Positions 8,483-16,608 of a stretch of DNA of 64,000 nt are shown here, piece after piece; positions within the stretch are counted from its first letter, which is position 1, and the number at the start of each line of letters is the position of its first letter. This DNA comes from Archaeoglobus veneficus SNP6 (lineage in GTDB: Archaea; Halobacteriota; Archaeoglobi; Archaeoglobales; Archaeoglobaceae). The stretch spans positions 310,001 to 374,000 of the forward strand of contig NC_015320.1 in the NCBI RefSeq assembly GCF_000194625.1, given 5' to 3'. The position numbers and the translations under genes were made by a program. The notes under the pieces are model-generated. The model had not been told where the DNA came from and did not search any database. It worked only from the letters and a program-made list of their open reading frames with translations.

Positions 8483-9349
8483 ATGAAAATATCCCCGCGA
8501 TGTCCGGCGTGTCTGCTCAACAGAGTTTATCTTGAGTCCAGCATGGCCACAAGTGACGAGGATAAAATCCACAGAGCCGTAGAAGAATCACTGAAAATAC
8601 TTGCGAAACGCTATCCTGACAGGGACATAAACGCCGTAATTGCCACCGAAATGCACAGGAAGGTTTACGAGATTCTCGGCGTTGAAGATCCCTATAAAAA
8701 GCTCAAGGATAAGGCGAACGAGGTAGCTCTCCGTTTTCTTCCGGCGATAAGGGATTTCGTCGAGAAACAGGACGACAGGTTCAGGTCTGCTGCCATAGCG
8801 GCAATCATCGGCAACACCTTCGACTATGGAGTTATGGGTCATGAGGTTGCTGAGGATGACTTTATGGACTACTTCATGAAGCAGTACTCCAAAGGCTTGG
8901 CAATAGACGACACGGCAGACATCATGGAGCTGTGCTCTGGAAAGGTCGTTTACCTGACGGACAACGCGGGGGAGATAGTTGTGGACACAATTCTCATGAA
9001 GGAGATCAGGCAGTTATGCGAGAGGCTGACAGTAGTTGTGAGAGGTAAGCCAATCCTGAGTGACGCAACACTGAGCGATGCGAAGCTTGCGGGGGTTGAC
9101 AGAATCGCCGACGAGGTACTTACGAACGGAGAAGGGGCTATAGGCATAATTGAAGAGGAATTGCCCGCTGAGACTCTCGAAAGACTCGAGAGCGCTGATG
9201 TGATCATCGCTAAGGGGATGGCCAACTACGAGTGCCTTTCAGAGAGCCGTTTTAAGCCGATAGCATTCATGCTGACTGCAAAGTGTGAGCCGGTTGCGAG
9301 GGATATTGGTGTCGAGGTTGAAGACATGGTTGCGATGGTGAGGTGGTAG
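8483..9349 (+). CDS. DUF89 / ARMT1-like damage-control phosphatase
   Basis: This 288-residue protein begins MKISPRCPACLLNRVYLES with the CxxC of archaeal DUF89 proteins. Family motifs follow: TEMHR, GNTFDYGV, YLTDNAGEIVVDT (metal and phosphate site) and KGMANYECLSE. Members hydrolyse damaged or side-product phosphometabolites with a divalent metal. The chosen ATG lies 27 nt from a TATA-like element. The next gene starts 1 nt after the stop, so both are likely cotranscribed. The natural substrate is not known. Confidence 0.87.
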   Translation: MKISPRCPACLLNRVYLESSMATSDEDKIHRAVEESLKILAKRYPDRDINAVIATEMHRKVYEILGVEDPYKKLKDKANEVALRFLPAIRDFVEKQDDRFRSAAIAAIIGNTFDYGVMGHEVAEDDFMDYFMKQYSKGLAIDDTADIMELCSGKVVYLTDNAGEIVVDTILMKEIRQLCERLTVVVRGKPILSDATLSDAKLAGVDRIADEVLTNGEGAIGIIEEELPAETLERLESADVIIAKGMANYECLSESRFKPIAFMLTAKCEPVARDIGVEVEDMVAMVRW

Positions 9350-9350
9350 C

Positions 9351-9929
9351 ATGCTGGGAGAACTGAGGGAAAGAACTCTCGTAGAGCTTTTTGGGGCTCT
9401 TGAAGGCAAGTACGGGCCGAACTACGAGTGCAAGTACTACCCCTGCCACTTCAGCGGCCAGGACTGCTCCCTCTGTTACTGTCCCTTTTACCCCTGTCTA
9501 CTCTACGACCTTGGCGGCGAGTTAAAGATTACCTCAAGCGGCTACGTCTGGAGCTGCCAGAACTGCAACTGGATTCACAAAACTGAGAACGTGGAAGATG
9601 TTCTTGCGGTTTTAAGCGGTTATTCAAGGCAGCAGCTCATAGAGGAGGACTGGTACTTCTTCAACCGCATACTGCAGGAGCTATACTATGGCACAGAGCT
9701 TGGTGTCTGGGAGGGTAACGCCTATAACCTTATGCCTGCGGTCTTCAAGGACAAGGAATGTGAGGAAGTGGAAAAAACAGAGTTTCTGAGAGTAGTTCTG
9801 AAAGATTTTGAAATAGAGAGTGTACATCGCTGTAACACGCTGGAAGGCGAAGGTGTGCTTATCCCGATGAGAGATAACGGCAGATTTCACGGATTTTACA
9901 ATGGGCGATATGTGATTTGCAAAATTTAA
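9351..9929 (+). CDS. cysteine-rich small-domain protein
   Basis: This 192-residue protein carries near residues 27-50 the pattern C-x4-PCHFSGQDCSLCYCPFYPC, then C-x2-C (WSCQNCNW) at about residue 70, typical of the archaeal cysteine-rich domain found alone or fused to cobalamin-related enzymes. The remaining 120 residues form an unassigned domain. It follows the DUF89 gene with 1 nt spacing (GGTGG as Shine-Dalgarno inside the upstream stop region). Metal or Fe-S binding is likely from the cysteines; a cofactor-maintenance role is inference. Confidence 0.65.
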   Translation: MLGELRERTLVELFGALEGKYGPNYECKYYPCHFSGQDCSLCYCPFYPCLLYDLGGELKITSSGYVWSCQNCNWIHKTENVEDVLAVLSGYSRQQLIEEDWYFFNRILQELYYGTELGVWEGNAYNLMPAVFKDKECEEVEKTEFLRVVLKDFEIESVHRCNTLEGEGVLIPMRDNGRFHGFYNGRYVICKI

Positions 9930-10140
9930 AGCGAAAAACATTATTATTCCACCAGAAAATACTTATAATTTCGTGAACTAACTCAAAATGGAATGTTTTG
10001 GCGAGAATAAACCAGAAATCGTTGATTTTGCTTAATCAGAAATCGAGCAAAACCTGCTGGCGCTTTTCGTTTTGTATATGGCCTTTCATCCTTCGTCCGA
10101 TGTATGCGAAAACTTTAAAAATCAATATACCTTAGCAGTG
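9930..10140. other. intergenic region upstream of the polyamine leader
   Basis: About 210 nt of AT-rich sequence with no convincing gene. It contains stop codons in all frames around 9990-10060, and a TATA box (TTTAAAAATC, 10114-10123) near its right end. Confidence 0.5.
10114..10123 (+). promoter_or_regulatory. TATA box of the speD-bpsA transcript
   Basis: TTTAAAAATC is centred about 23 nt before an ATG at 10141. It implies a transcript starting close to 10141, well upstream of speD, leaving a leader of about 130 nt. Confidence 0.5.
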
Positions 10141-10257
10141 ATGCGCAACTTCGGATGTAAATTCGTTATAAACCAAGCAGCGGGGATAAAAACCCGCCTA
10201 TTCCCCAGAAAATTAATAAAATCTGAAAAAAAGCTTAATCCTTCAAAAAAGAGGTGA
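10141..10257 (+). CDS. candidate leader ORF of the polyamine operon, Lys/Arg-rich
   Basis: An open frame of 38 codons starts 23 nt after the TATA box and ends with TGA at 10255-10257. It begins MRNFGCKFVINQ and ends KKLNPSKKR, with 8 Lys and 4 Arg in total. Its last codons, AGG-TGA, form the GAGGTGA Shine-Dalgarno for the start region of speD, so translation of the leader would control access to that site. Arginine is the usual polyamine precursor in archaea, which makes an Arg/Lys-rich leader suggestive. The frame is open farther upstream, but only this ATG fits the promoter. Function is inferred; no homolog is known to me. Confidence 0.4.
   Translation: MRNFGCKFVINQAAGIKTRLFPRKLIKSEKKLNPSKKR
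10180..10206 (+). repeat. overlapping alternative hairpins in the speD leader
   Basis: GCGGG (10180-10184) can pair with CCCGC (10193-10197) around an 8-nt loop. GGGGA (10182-10186) can instead pair with TCCCC (10202-10206). The two stems share the G run and exclude each other. Confidence 0.4.
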
Positions 10258-10276
10258 AAAAAGATGGGTGATGACC

Positions 10277-10615
10277 ATGATAGTCGGGAAGCACATAATT
10301 GCGGAGTTGTATGGAGTTCCAAGGGAGCTAATTTCATATGAGAAAACAGTGAGGGAGATAGTAGAGGAAGTAGTAGAGAAAGCCGGACTGACGAAAGTAG
10401 GAAGCGTTTATAAACAGTTTGAACCCTACGGTGTTACGGGTGTTGTTTTGATAGCGGAATCTCATGTAAGCATACATACGTGGCCAGAGTATGAGCTTGT
10501 GAACCTAGATGTCTTCACGTGCGGGGATGCGAAGAAGGCAGAGAAGGCCTTTGAGTTGTTCTTGGAGAAGTTTAAGCCGAGGTCGTACAGACACTACGTT
10601 CTCGACAGGGGTTAG
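10277..10615 (+). CDS. speD: S-adenosylmethionine decarboxylase proenzyme
   Basis: The protein (112 aa from this start) is the small class 1B AdoMet decarboxylase. It has GKHIIAELYG at the N-terminus and ESHVSIHTWPE, in which the Ser after E is the self-cleavage and pyruvoyl-forming residue; the C of FTCGD is the usual catalytic cysteine. It supplies the aminopropyl donor for polyamines. ATG 10277 is preferred because GGTGATG lies 5 nt upstream, as at rps4; GTG 10268 and ATG 10271 are in frame. An out-of-frame ATG at 10264 has a better-placed GAGGTG and opens a 25-codon frame ending at 10341. bpsA follows after 4 nt. Confidence 0.93.
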   Translation: MIVGKHIIAELYGVPRELISYEKTVREIVEEVVEKAGLTKVGSVYKQFEPYGVTGVVLIAESHVSIHTWPEYELVNLDVFTCGDAKKAEKAFELFLEKFKPRSYRHYVLDRG

Positions 10616-10619
10616 AAAA

Positions 10620-11636
10620 ATGATGGAGCGAATTCGCAGGCAGATCATACAGGCTCTCGACGGGGAGATTTCAGTTTACAGGCTGATAGATTCACAGGAT
10701 TCGAGCCTTCCAGAGTTCTTCAAGCTGCTGCAGGACATGGAAAAAGAGGGGCTGATATCAGTTAGGGATGGCAGGGTTTCACTGACCAGCGAAGGCAGAA
10801 AGCTCAGAGAGGAAATTGCCAGGGATGCTGACATCGTTTGCAGTTGCTGCGGAGGCACGGGCTACGTAATTGATGGCTTTTTCAAGGATGTGCTCAGGCA
10901 GTATCAGGAGATCGCAAAGGAGAGGCCCGAAGCGATTGAGGTGTACGATCAGGGCTTTATCAGCACGGACGGCGTTATGCGAAGGGCCGAGTTCATCTAC
11001 GAGCGTGGCGATCTTGCGACAAACATATTCGTCGTAGGCGACGACGACCTCTTCAGCATCGCTGCATCGCTTACAGGTATACCCAAGAAGATCACAGTGG
11101 TTGAGATAGATGAAAGACTCGTTGACTTCATAAACAAGAAGGCGGACGAGTTCGGGCTGAGAGTTGAGGCGATGGTTTACGATGTCCAGCAAAGTTTCCC
11201 CGAAGAGCTACGGAAGAAGTACGACGTGTTTGTAACAGACCCGGTTGAAACCATCCCGGGACTCAAGCTCTTCCTGTCAAGAGGTGTGTCTACGCTTAAG
11301 GGGCCAGGATGCGCCGGATATTTCGGTATCACAACACTCGAGGCTTCCCGAAAGAAGTGGTACGAAATCCAGAAGATGATTTACGACATGGGGTTCATTA
11401 TAACTGACTTGAGGAGAAAGTTCAGCGTTTATCCGTCCGAGGATAAGAACTTCTTCAGGTTCCAGGAGAAGCTGCCGATAGTAAGCAAGCTCGGCGCTCC
11501 GGTTGACTGGAACTGGTACAGGTCAACCCTTTATAGAATTGAAGCTGTTAGGGAGCCGAAGCCACTCGTCGAGGGTGAGATGATTATTGATGAAAAGGTT
11601 TACAAGGACGACGAGAGCTGGGCTACTCCATACTGA
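10620..11636 (+). CDS. bpsA: branched-chain polyamine synthase BpsA
   Basis: This 338-residue protein matches BpsA, N4-bis(aminopropyl)spermidine synthase. It has an N-terminal winged-helix-like region (residues 1-65), a C-x-C-C-G-G-T-G segment near residue 77, the signature GDDDL (FVVGDDDLFSIA), a Rossmann acidic strand (VVEIDERL), and an acidic catalytic patch DVFVTDPVETI. It transfers two aminopropyl groups from decarboxylated AdoMet to spermidine to make the quaternary branched polyamines of thermophiles. The pairing with speD supports the call. It starts at tandem ATGs (10620/10623). Confidence 0.92.
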   Translation: MMERIRRQIIQALDGEISVYRLIDSQDSSLPEFFKLLQDMEKEGLISVRDGRVSLTSEGRKLREEIARDADIVCSCCGGTGYVIDGFFKDVLRQYQEIAKERPEAIEVYDQGFISTDGVMRRAEFIYERGDLATNIFVVGDDDLFSIAASLTGIPKKITVVEIDERLVDFINKKADEFGLRVEAMVYDVQQSFPEELRKKYDVFVTDPVETIPGLKLFLSRGVSTLKGPGCAGYFGITTLEASRKKWYEIQKMIYDMGFIITDLRRKFSVYPSEDKNFFRFQEKLPIVSKLGAPVDWNWYRSTLYRIEAVREPKPLVEGEMIIDEKVYKDDESWATPY

Positions 11637-11645
11637 GGTGGTAGG

Positions 11646-12419
11646 ATGCAGGAGAAGATAGTTACTGGCAAGGATATCGCCGAGAGAATGAAGAACGTAA
11701 AGCACAAAATTGCTGTAACGAGCGGAAAGGGCGGAGTGGGCAAGTCGACAGTTGCTGCCCTGCTTGCCGTTCACTACGCCCGAAAGGGCTACAAAGTTGG
11801 AATATTCGATGCCGACTTTCTCGGGCCGAGTATTCCGAAGCTTTTCGGCGTTGAGGACAAAGCTAAGGAGCTTATCATAAGGGAAAGCGGAGTTTCGCCG
11901 GTATACAGCGAGAAATACGGGATAAAGATTCTCTCCATTCAGTTCATGCTTCCAAGTAAGGAGTCTCCGGTTATATGGAGAGGTCTTGCGATAAACACCG
12001 CTTTGAGGAGCTTCCTTGGCAGCGTTGACTGGGAAGAACTCGATTATCTCATCTTCGACACTCCTCCTGGTACGGGCGATGCAATTCTTACGGTCATGGA
12101 CTTCGTAGACCTCGACGGCCTGATAATGGTCACAATCCCACAGGAGCTCTCAGCACAGATAGTGGAGAAAGCAATAAACATGGCCAAGAAGATGGATACT
12201 GACGTTCTTGGTATCGTTGAAAACATGAGCTACTTTGAATGCACGAAGTGCGGCGAGAGATACTACCTCTTTGGCAAGAGCAGAGCAGTTGAGCTCGCGA
12301 GAAAGTACGACATCGATCTTATTGCTGAGATACCCTACGACATGGAGCTTCTTGACTTGGCGGAGAGGGGGAGAATAGAGGACTACGAGGTTGACTACTT
12401 TGAGTACTTCTACATATAA
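11646..12419 (+). CDS. Mrp/NBP35-type P-loop ATPase, Fe-S carrier
   Basis: This 257-residue protein has the deviant Walker A GKGGVGKST (residues 27-35), switch regions DADFLGPSIPKLFG and DTPPGTGD, and a C-terminal C-x2-C (FECTKCGERY) used by Mrp/ApbC proteins to hold a bridging 4Fe-4S cluster in a dimer. Such ATPases deliver clusters to apo-proteins, and this organism encodes many Fe-S enzymes. It lies 9 nt after bpsA with GAGGTGG as Shine-Dalgarno, so it may share that operon. It is convergent with fwdC. Confidence 0.9.
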   Translation: MQEKIVTGKDIAERMKNVKHKIAVTSGKGGVGKSTVAALLAVHYARKGYKVGIFDADFLGPSIPKLFGVEDKAKELIIRESGVSPVYSEKYGIKILSIQFMLPSKESPVIWRGLAINTALRSFLGSVDWEELDYLIFDTPPGTGDAILTVMDFVDLDGLIMVTIPQELSAQIVEKAINMAKKMDTDVLGIVENMSYFECTKCGERYYLFGKSRAVELARKYDIDLIAEIPYDMELLDLAERGRIEDYEVDYFEYFYI

Positions 12420-12492
12420 TTTAATTTTTAACTACTTTGTGGGAGATTCTGAAGGCTTGTAATAAATTAGAATTGTGTTAAATTATAAAAAT

Positions 12493-13194
12493 TCACTTCA
12501 AAGCTTTAACCTTCCCCTGCCCACTAACGTTCACGTCTCCTACAAAGCCGTCTTCTGTTTTCACGAAGGCAGGAACGAGTTCAAAGCTTCCGCCGATGAG
12601 GATTTCTCCACCCTTCATGTCTCCTCCAACGTACCCGCAGTTTCCGTGGATTATTATTCTGCCGTCTTTCATCTCAGTTCCAATGAAATCACCAGCATTG
12701 CCCTTAATTTCTATCTCGCCGCCGCACATCTTCTCGCCGATGTAGTTACCGGCATTACCTTCGATTGTAATTTTCCCGCCTTTCATCCCCTCGAGGTCTC
12801 CCCAGTAGGGACAAGCAACGCAGTTACCTGCGCTTCCTTTGACAACTATCTCTCCACCCTCCATTTCAGCTCCGAGCCAGTCATCTGCATTGCCCTCGAT
12901 GATTATCCTTCCATCCTTCATGAAAGCTCCGCAGTGCGCTCCGATGTCGCCCTTTACAATAATCTCGCCACTCTGCATACCTACTCCTACCCACTTTACT
13001 CTGCTGAAGTCTCCTTCGAGGACGAGTACTTCCTCGCTGCCATTCTTTTCCACTTCAAAGAGCTCGTCCAGCGAGACGAGGTGGTTGCCGTAGTAGACCT
13101 TGAACTGCTTTATCTCTTCGATCGGCTTCGTTGCAAGCTCCGGCGTGATTTCAGCCTCGACGTTAACCTCGAAATCCACCTTTGGCCTTATCAC
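12493..13194 (-). CDS. fwdC: formylmethanofuran dehydrogenase subunit C
   Basis: FwdC is recognised by its right-handed beta-helix built of repeated G-G-x-I-x-I-x-G-N-A units (for example GGKITIEGNAGNYIG, GGEIEIKGNAGDFIG). It is a structural subunit of the complex that reduces CO2 with methanofuran or runs in reverse. No ATG is near. GGTGAT at 13204-13209 overlaps the fwdA stop and precedes TTG 13200 and GTG 13194, and GTG 13194 has the best spacing. Last gene of fwdDBAC. Confidence 0.92.
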   Translation of the reverse strand: MIRPKVDFEVNVEAEITPELATKPIEEIKQFKVYYGNHLVSLDELFEVEKNGSEEVLVLEGDFSRVKWVGVGMQSGEIIVKGDIGAHCGAFMKDGRIIIEGNADDWLGAEMEGGEIVVKGSAGNCVACPYWGDLEGMKGGKITIEGNAGNYIGEKMCGGEIEIKGNAGDFIGTEMKDGRIIIHGNCGYVGGDMKGGEILIGGSFELVPAFVKTEDGFVGDVNVSGQGKVKALK

Positions 13195-13204
13195 AAGCAA
13201 GCTA

Positions 13205-14881
13205 TCACCCCGCTGTAATGCGCACTGGATTGTGAAGCCAACCCTCCTCAACTCCGTAGTTGCATCGCTTTACAGTGTAGTAGTTGAAGTATTCGTCGAG
13301 ATCCGCCTCGATTATCTCTGTCGTCGTCTGTTCACTTGCGTCCACCCAGAAGGTTCTGCCCCAGACCTCGCCGACAACATCTCCATTCTTTACAACTATC
13401 TCTCCACCCTTTATCGTGTAGAGCGGATTTTCGAGGGCTTTGAGTATCGCCTGATAGTCGCTGGAGTCGTAGTTAAGCGGGTCGATATCGTAAACAACAA
13501 CGTCTCCATCTGCCCCGACTCCAAGGTGACCCTTGTTCTCCATGCCAAGAACTCTTGCAGGCGTCACGCGAGTCATCTGTATGACCTCCTCTATGCTCCT
13601 CTCCTTGTCTATCGACGGGAGGGCTGTGGCTTTTTCTATGTACTGGTGGGCCTTCTTCATCTCCTCTTCGCGGAACTTCCTGCTCATTAGTAGCGTTACT
13701 ATGTATGGGTAGGCTGTGAAGGGTCCACCGTTTGGATAGTCCGTTGAAACTGCAATCTTGTCAGCATCCACGAGCAGACCAAGTTCAAGGCCTGTCGCCC
13801 ACTGGACAGCGTTAACTGGACTTTTCGGCCTGTAAACGAGGGGAACTATACCTGCACCTGTTTCAAGCTCAACGTCCTTGTTGCACCACTTTGCCTTTAC
13901 AAGCTTGTGCAACTCGAACTGGAAGGGGCTGTCTGCGGTCATGGTTGTTGCGTGGCCGAAAATTGGTTGACCCATGTCGATTGTTACGTTATTCATGCTG
14001 TTGACGAGTTTTGCAATTTCCTCTGCTCCACTTCCCATGTCTCTCCACGAGCTTCCTGTGTAGGCGTTGAACTGCACGTGCGTTACGTGCAGAACCTGCC
14101 TGTTATCGTTCCTGAACTTCTTTGCGAGTTTTATTGTCTCCATTGTCGTTTCGTAATTTCCCGGCACACCGAGGTTGTTGCAGTGGAGGTGAACAGAATG
14201 CGGCAGTTTTAGCTCCTCAACCGCTGCTATGAGGGTCGTTATAACCTCTCTCGGCGTAACGCCGAAGCCCGGAATTGTGTCGTCGAGACCACTTACGTTA
14301 CCGCCATACATCCACGCTTCAACGCCTCCAGGATTAACGAGCTTCACACCGTAGCCCTTCGTCCTTTCGAGAACCCAGGCAACAAACGACTTCATCTTCT
14401 CCACATCTTTATCGGCAGCGTACTTGAAAACTGGATGCCAGTTGCCAAAGAGGGGAAGCGTCGCCTTATCGATGATTGGTATGGAATCGAGCTCCTCGTG
14501 AGTGTGTATTACATATATTGAAGGTGTCGCGGGCTCGATAGCTGTTGTGTACCCCATTTTCGCGTACTCGTAGCCTATGGCCGGGGATGTAAGGAGGGTT
14601 CTGCCAACTGCAGCTCTGAGCCCGTTGCTTTTCCTCCTGACAAACCTCATCTCTTCTGGTCGCATCGCTCTGCCGGTGTTTATCTTCCCCCCGGCGATGT
14701 GGGCGTGAAGATCCACTCCGCCAGCAACAACGAGCTTTCCGCTAACATCGATGGTTTTGCACTCCTTGCCCACTTCGGACTCTTCGACGATTTTACCGTC
14801 TTTAATGAAGATGTCCATTTTTTCTCCTGCGATACCGTTCTTCGGGTCTACAACAATCCCGTTTTTGATGTGAAGGGTCAT
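13205..14881 (-). CDS. fwdA: formylmethanofuran dehydrogenase subunit A
   Basis: FwdA is the amidohydrolase-fold subunit (558 aa) with a binuclear metal site. Metal motifs are visible: DLHAHIAGG near residue 57, SVHLHCNNLG and VLHVTHVQFNAY in the middle, and STDYPNGG later. It exchanges formate and methanofuran, giving formyl-methanofuran. ATG 14881 is preferred since GGTGAG precedes it; GTG 14890 is in frame. It sits between fwdB and fwdC in the operon and lies 1 nt from the fwdB stop. Confidence 0.96.
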   Translation of the reverse strand: MTLHIKNGIVVDPKNGIAGEKMDIFIKDGKIVEESEVGKECKTIDVSGKLVVAGGVDLHAHIAGGKINTGRAMRPEEMRFVRRKSNGLRAAVGRTLLTSPAIGYEYAKMGYTTAIEPATPSIYVIHTHEELDSIPIIDKATLPLFGNWHPVFKYAADKDVEKMKSFVAWVLERTKGYGVKLVNPGGVEAWMYGGNVSGLDDTIPGFGVTPREVITTLIAAVEELKLPHSVHLHCNNLGVPGNYETTMETIKLAKKFRNDNRQVLHVTHVQFNAYTGSSWRDMGSGAEEIAKLVNSMNNVTIDMGQPIFGHATTMTADSPFQFELHKLVKAKWCNKDVELETGAGIVPLVYRPKSPVNAVQWATGLELGLLVDADKIAVSTDYPNGGPFTAYPYIVTLLMSRKFREEEMKKAHQYIEKATALPSIDKERSIEEVIQMTRVTPARVLGMENKGHLGVGADGDVVVYDIDPLNYDSSDYQAILKALENPLYTIKGGEIVVKNGDVVGEVWGRTFWVDASEQTTTEIIEADLDEYFNYYTVKRCNYGVEEGWLHNPVRITAG

Positions 14882-14882
14882 C

Positions 14883-16136
14883 CTACTCACCTTTCATCTG
14901 TATAACCTTATCAAGCATAAGCCTGAGAATCTGGTAGTCGCTCCAGTATTCAGTTTCCCTGAGCTTTTTCACCCTCAGCGGAATACCATCCATTCTATAG
15001 ACTGTTCCTTCAGCTTCGATTCCGACGATGGCTGACGGGATGACGATATCTGCGAGAAGTGTGGTAACGTTGGGATGTGGATCGATCTGTATCACGGGTA
15101 TCTCTGCAAGCCTCTCAACGGCCTTTTTGGGGAAGTGGGCAGCAGGGTCGCTTGCAACTATCAGCGCTGCATCGCAGTCCTTTCTGAGCAGAGCCTCAAC
15201 GGCTGTAAACTCGCTCGGAGAGAAGCGTGGGTATCCGCGACTAAAGTCGATGGCGTACTCGTAACCAGCTTCCCAAGCGGCAACAGCTCCAGCACCAACG
15301 ACGTTGAAGTGTCCTCTCATGGGCTGCAGGATGTATCTTGTCTGCCTGTTCAGCGTTTGAACGAGCTTGACTATGCACTCTACATTCCTGTCCTGCCCTC
15401 TTGAATGCGTAAGGCCGAGGCCGTAGAATATCACTCCATATTTTCCATCCATCAGGACATCTGCGAGCTCTTTGAGCTTCTCCTTACTTAAACCTCCAAC
15501 TTCATCTGGAACAGCATCTTCATGCCCGTTTACTATCGAGCGGAGGGCTGTGAAGACGGCGAAATCGTAACCGGGTTTGATCTGGTAGAATTCTGTTGCG
15601 AGATATGCTGTTGCGGTTTTGCGGACGTCAACTACCACTATGTGTCTGTACTGCCTGCCCTTTGTTAAAAATCCCCTTGCCATGACCGAGTAGCGGGAAG
15701 GATGGCGTGGATGCGCCTCAACTGGATTGCATCCCCAGAAAACGATAACATCTGCCCTGTTTTTTGCCTGTCCGAGCGTCCCTCCGGGGATGCCCTCCTC
15801 TATCATTGCGAGGGTTGAGGGGGCATGACAGACACTCGAGCACTGGTCGTAAATCCCACCAAGCTTCTCAGCAAGAATAACACCGAGCTTTATCGCCTCG
15901 TTAACCGTAGATGCCCAGCCGTACAGAAGGGGCCTCTTTGCATTAACGAGGATTTCGGCAGCCCTCTCAATGGCTTCCTCGTAGCTTACTTTTTCCCCCT
16001 CTATCGTAGGTGCTTCCATCCTCCGCTTTGCTGCAAACTTCGCCTCTCCGATGGGGCAGAGGTTCTTTCCGACAGTACCATCAAACTCTATATCATCGCA
16101 AACGTTCCCGCAGAAAGTGCAGATGGCATTCTTCAT
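14883..16136 (-). CDS. fwdB: formylmethanofuran dehydrogenase subunit B, catalytic Mo/W
   Basis: FwdB carries the molybdo/tungstopterin active site. The N-terminal CTFCGNVCDD with a later C (LCPIG) binds one 4Fe-4S cluster. The metal-ligating residue is cysteine in QCSSVCHAPS (about residue 118), not selenocysteine. WGCNPVEAHPRH and the C-terminal DPHPNVTTLLADIVIP match the family. The complex reduces CO2 to formate at this subunit or oxidises it in the reverse direction; Archaeoglobus growing on lactate is expected to use it oxidatively. Start ATG 16136 overlaps the fwdD stop by 4 nt. Confidence 0.96.
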   Translation of the reverse strand: MKNAICTFCGNVCDDIEFDGTVGKNLCPIGEAKFAAKRRMEAPTIEGEKVSYEEAIERAAEILVNAKRPLLYGWASTVNEAIKLGVILAEKLGGIYDQCSSVCHAPSTLAMIEEGIPGGTLGQAKNRADVIVFWGCNPVEAHPRHPSRYSVMARGFLTKGRQYRHIVVVDVRKTATAYLATEFYQIKPGYDFAVFTALRSIVNGHEDAVPDEVGGLSKEKLKELADVLMDGKYGVIFYGLGLTHSRGQDRNVECIVKLVQTLNRQTRYILQPMRGHFNVVGAGAVAAWEAGYEYAIDFSRGYPRFSPSEFTAVEALLRKDCDAALIVASDPAAHFPKKAVERLAEIPVIQIDPHPNVTTLLADIVIPSAIVGIEAEGTVYRMDGIPLRVKKLRETEYWSDYQILRLMLDKVIQMKGE

Positions 16137-16516
16137 TTAACCACCCTTATCAGTTCTTCAACGGGCTTTACATCTTCCTGCGTCGCCTCCACGTAGCCCT
16201 TTATCCCCTTGTACTGCGGAGTGCCCGAACCGTTGCTCTTTCCAACCACCTGATTTGCGTATGGCCCCATTGGAATGAAGACAACACCTTCTGGAAGCTC
16301 GAGATCCTTCGTTACTGCCTTCTTTGCGTACAGAACGACCTCTCCAAACTCGGTCTTGATCTTGACTCTATCCCCTTCATTAACTCCGATTACACTCATG
16401 TCTCTCTCGTTCATCTCGCAGTAGCAAACGGCTTTCATGTAGTCATTACTTAATTTCTCGTCAATAGTCATGCCCTGGTCAGTAGTTCTTCCAGTGATAA
16501 CTATAACTTCTATCAT
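16133..16516 (-). CDS. fwdD: formylmethanofuran dehydrogenase subunit D
   Basis: FwdD is the molybdopterin-dinucleotide-binding subunit that completes the FwdB active site as a separate chain. The motif MGPYANQVVGKSNGSGTPQYKG is typical. ATG 16516 is preferred over GTG 16525 because a TATA element (16531-16543) lies about 22 nt upstream, so the fwdDBAC mRNA is probably leaderless. No ferredoxin-type subunits (FwdF/FwdG) are nearby. Confidence 0.93.
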   Translation of the reverse strand: MIEVIVITGRTTDQGMTIDEKLSNDYMKAVCYCEMNERDMSVIGVNEGDRVKIKTEFGEVVLYAKKAVTKDLELPEGVVFIPMGPYANQVVGKSNGSGTPQYKGIKGYVEATQEDVKPVEELIRVVK

Positions 16517-16530
16517 ACCAGACACCGCAC

Positions 16531-16543
16531 GTATTTTTTAAAC
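16531..16543 (-). promoter_or_regulatory. TATA box for fwdDBAC
   Basis: On the minus strand GTTTAAAAAATAC is centred about 21-22 nt from ATG 16516. It is the only promoter-like element upstream of the four fwd genes. Confidence 0.5.
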
Positions 16544-16608
16544 GCATCAGTTTGGAGTATTTAATCGTTATGCTATTTTCCATGACTAATACGTATTAAT
16601 TTTAGCTA

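Noticed and set aside
12475-13218. Plus-strand frame across fwdC
   Set aside because: It mirrors the fwdC beta-helix repeats; composition is not protein-like for a known fold.
14883-16136. Selenocysteine at the FwdB active site
   Set aside because: The metal-ligating position is an ordinary Cys codon, with no in-frame TGA.
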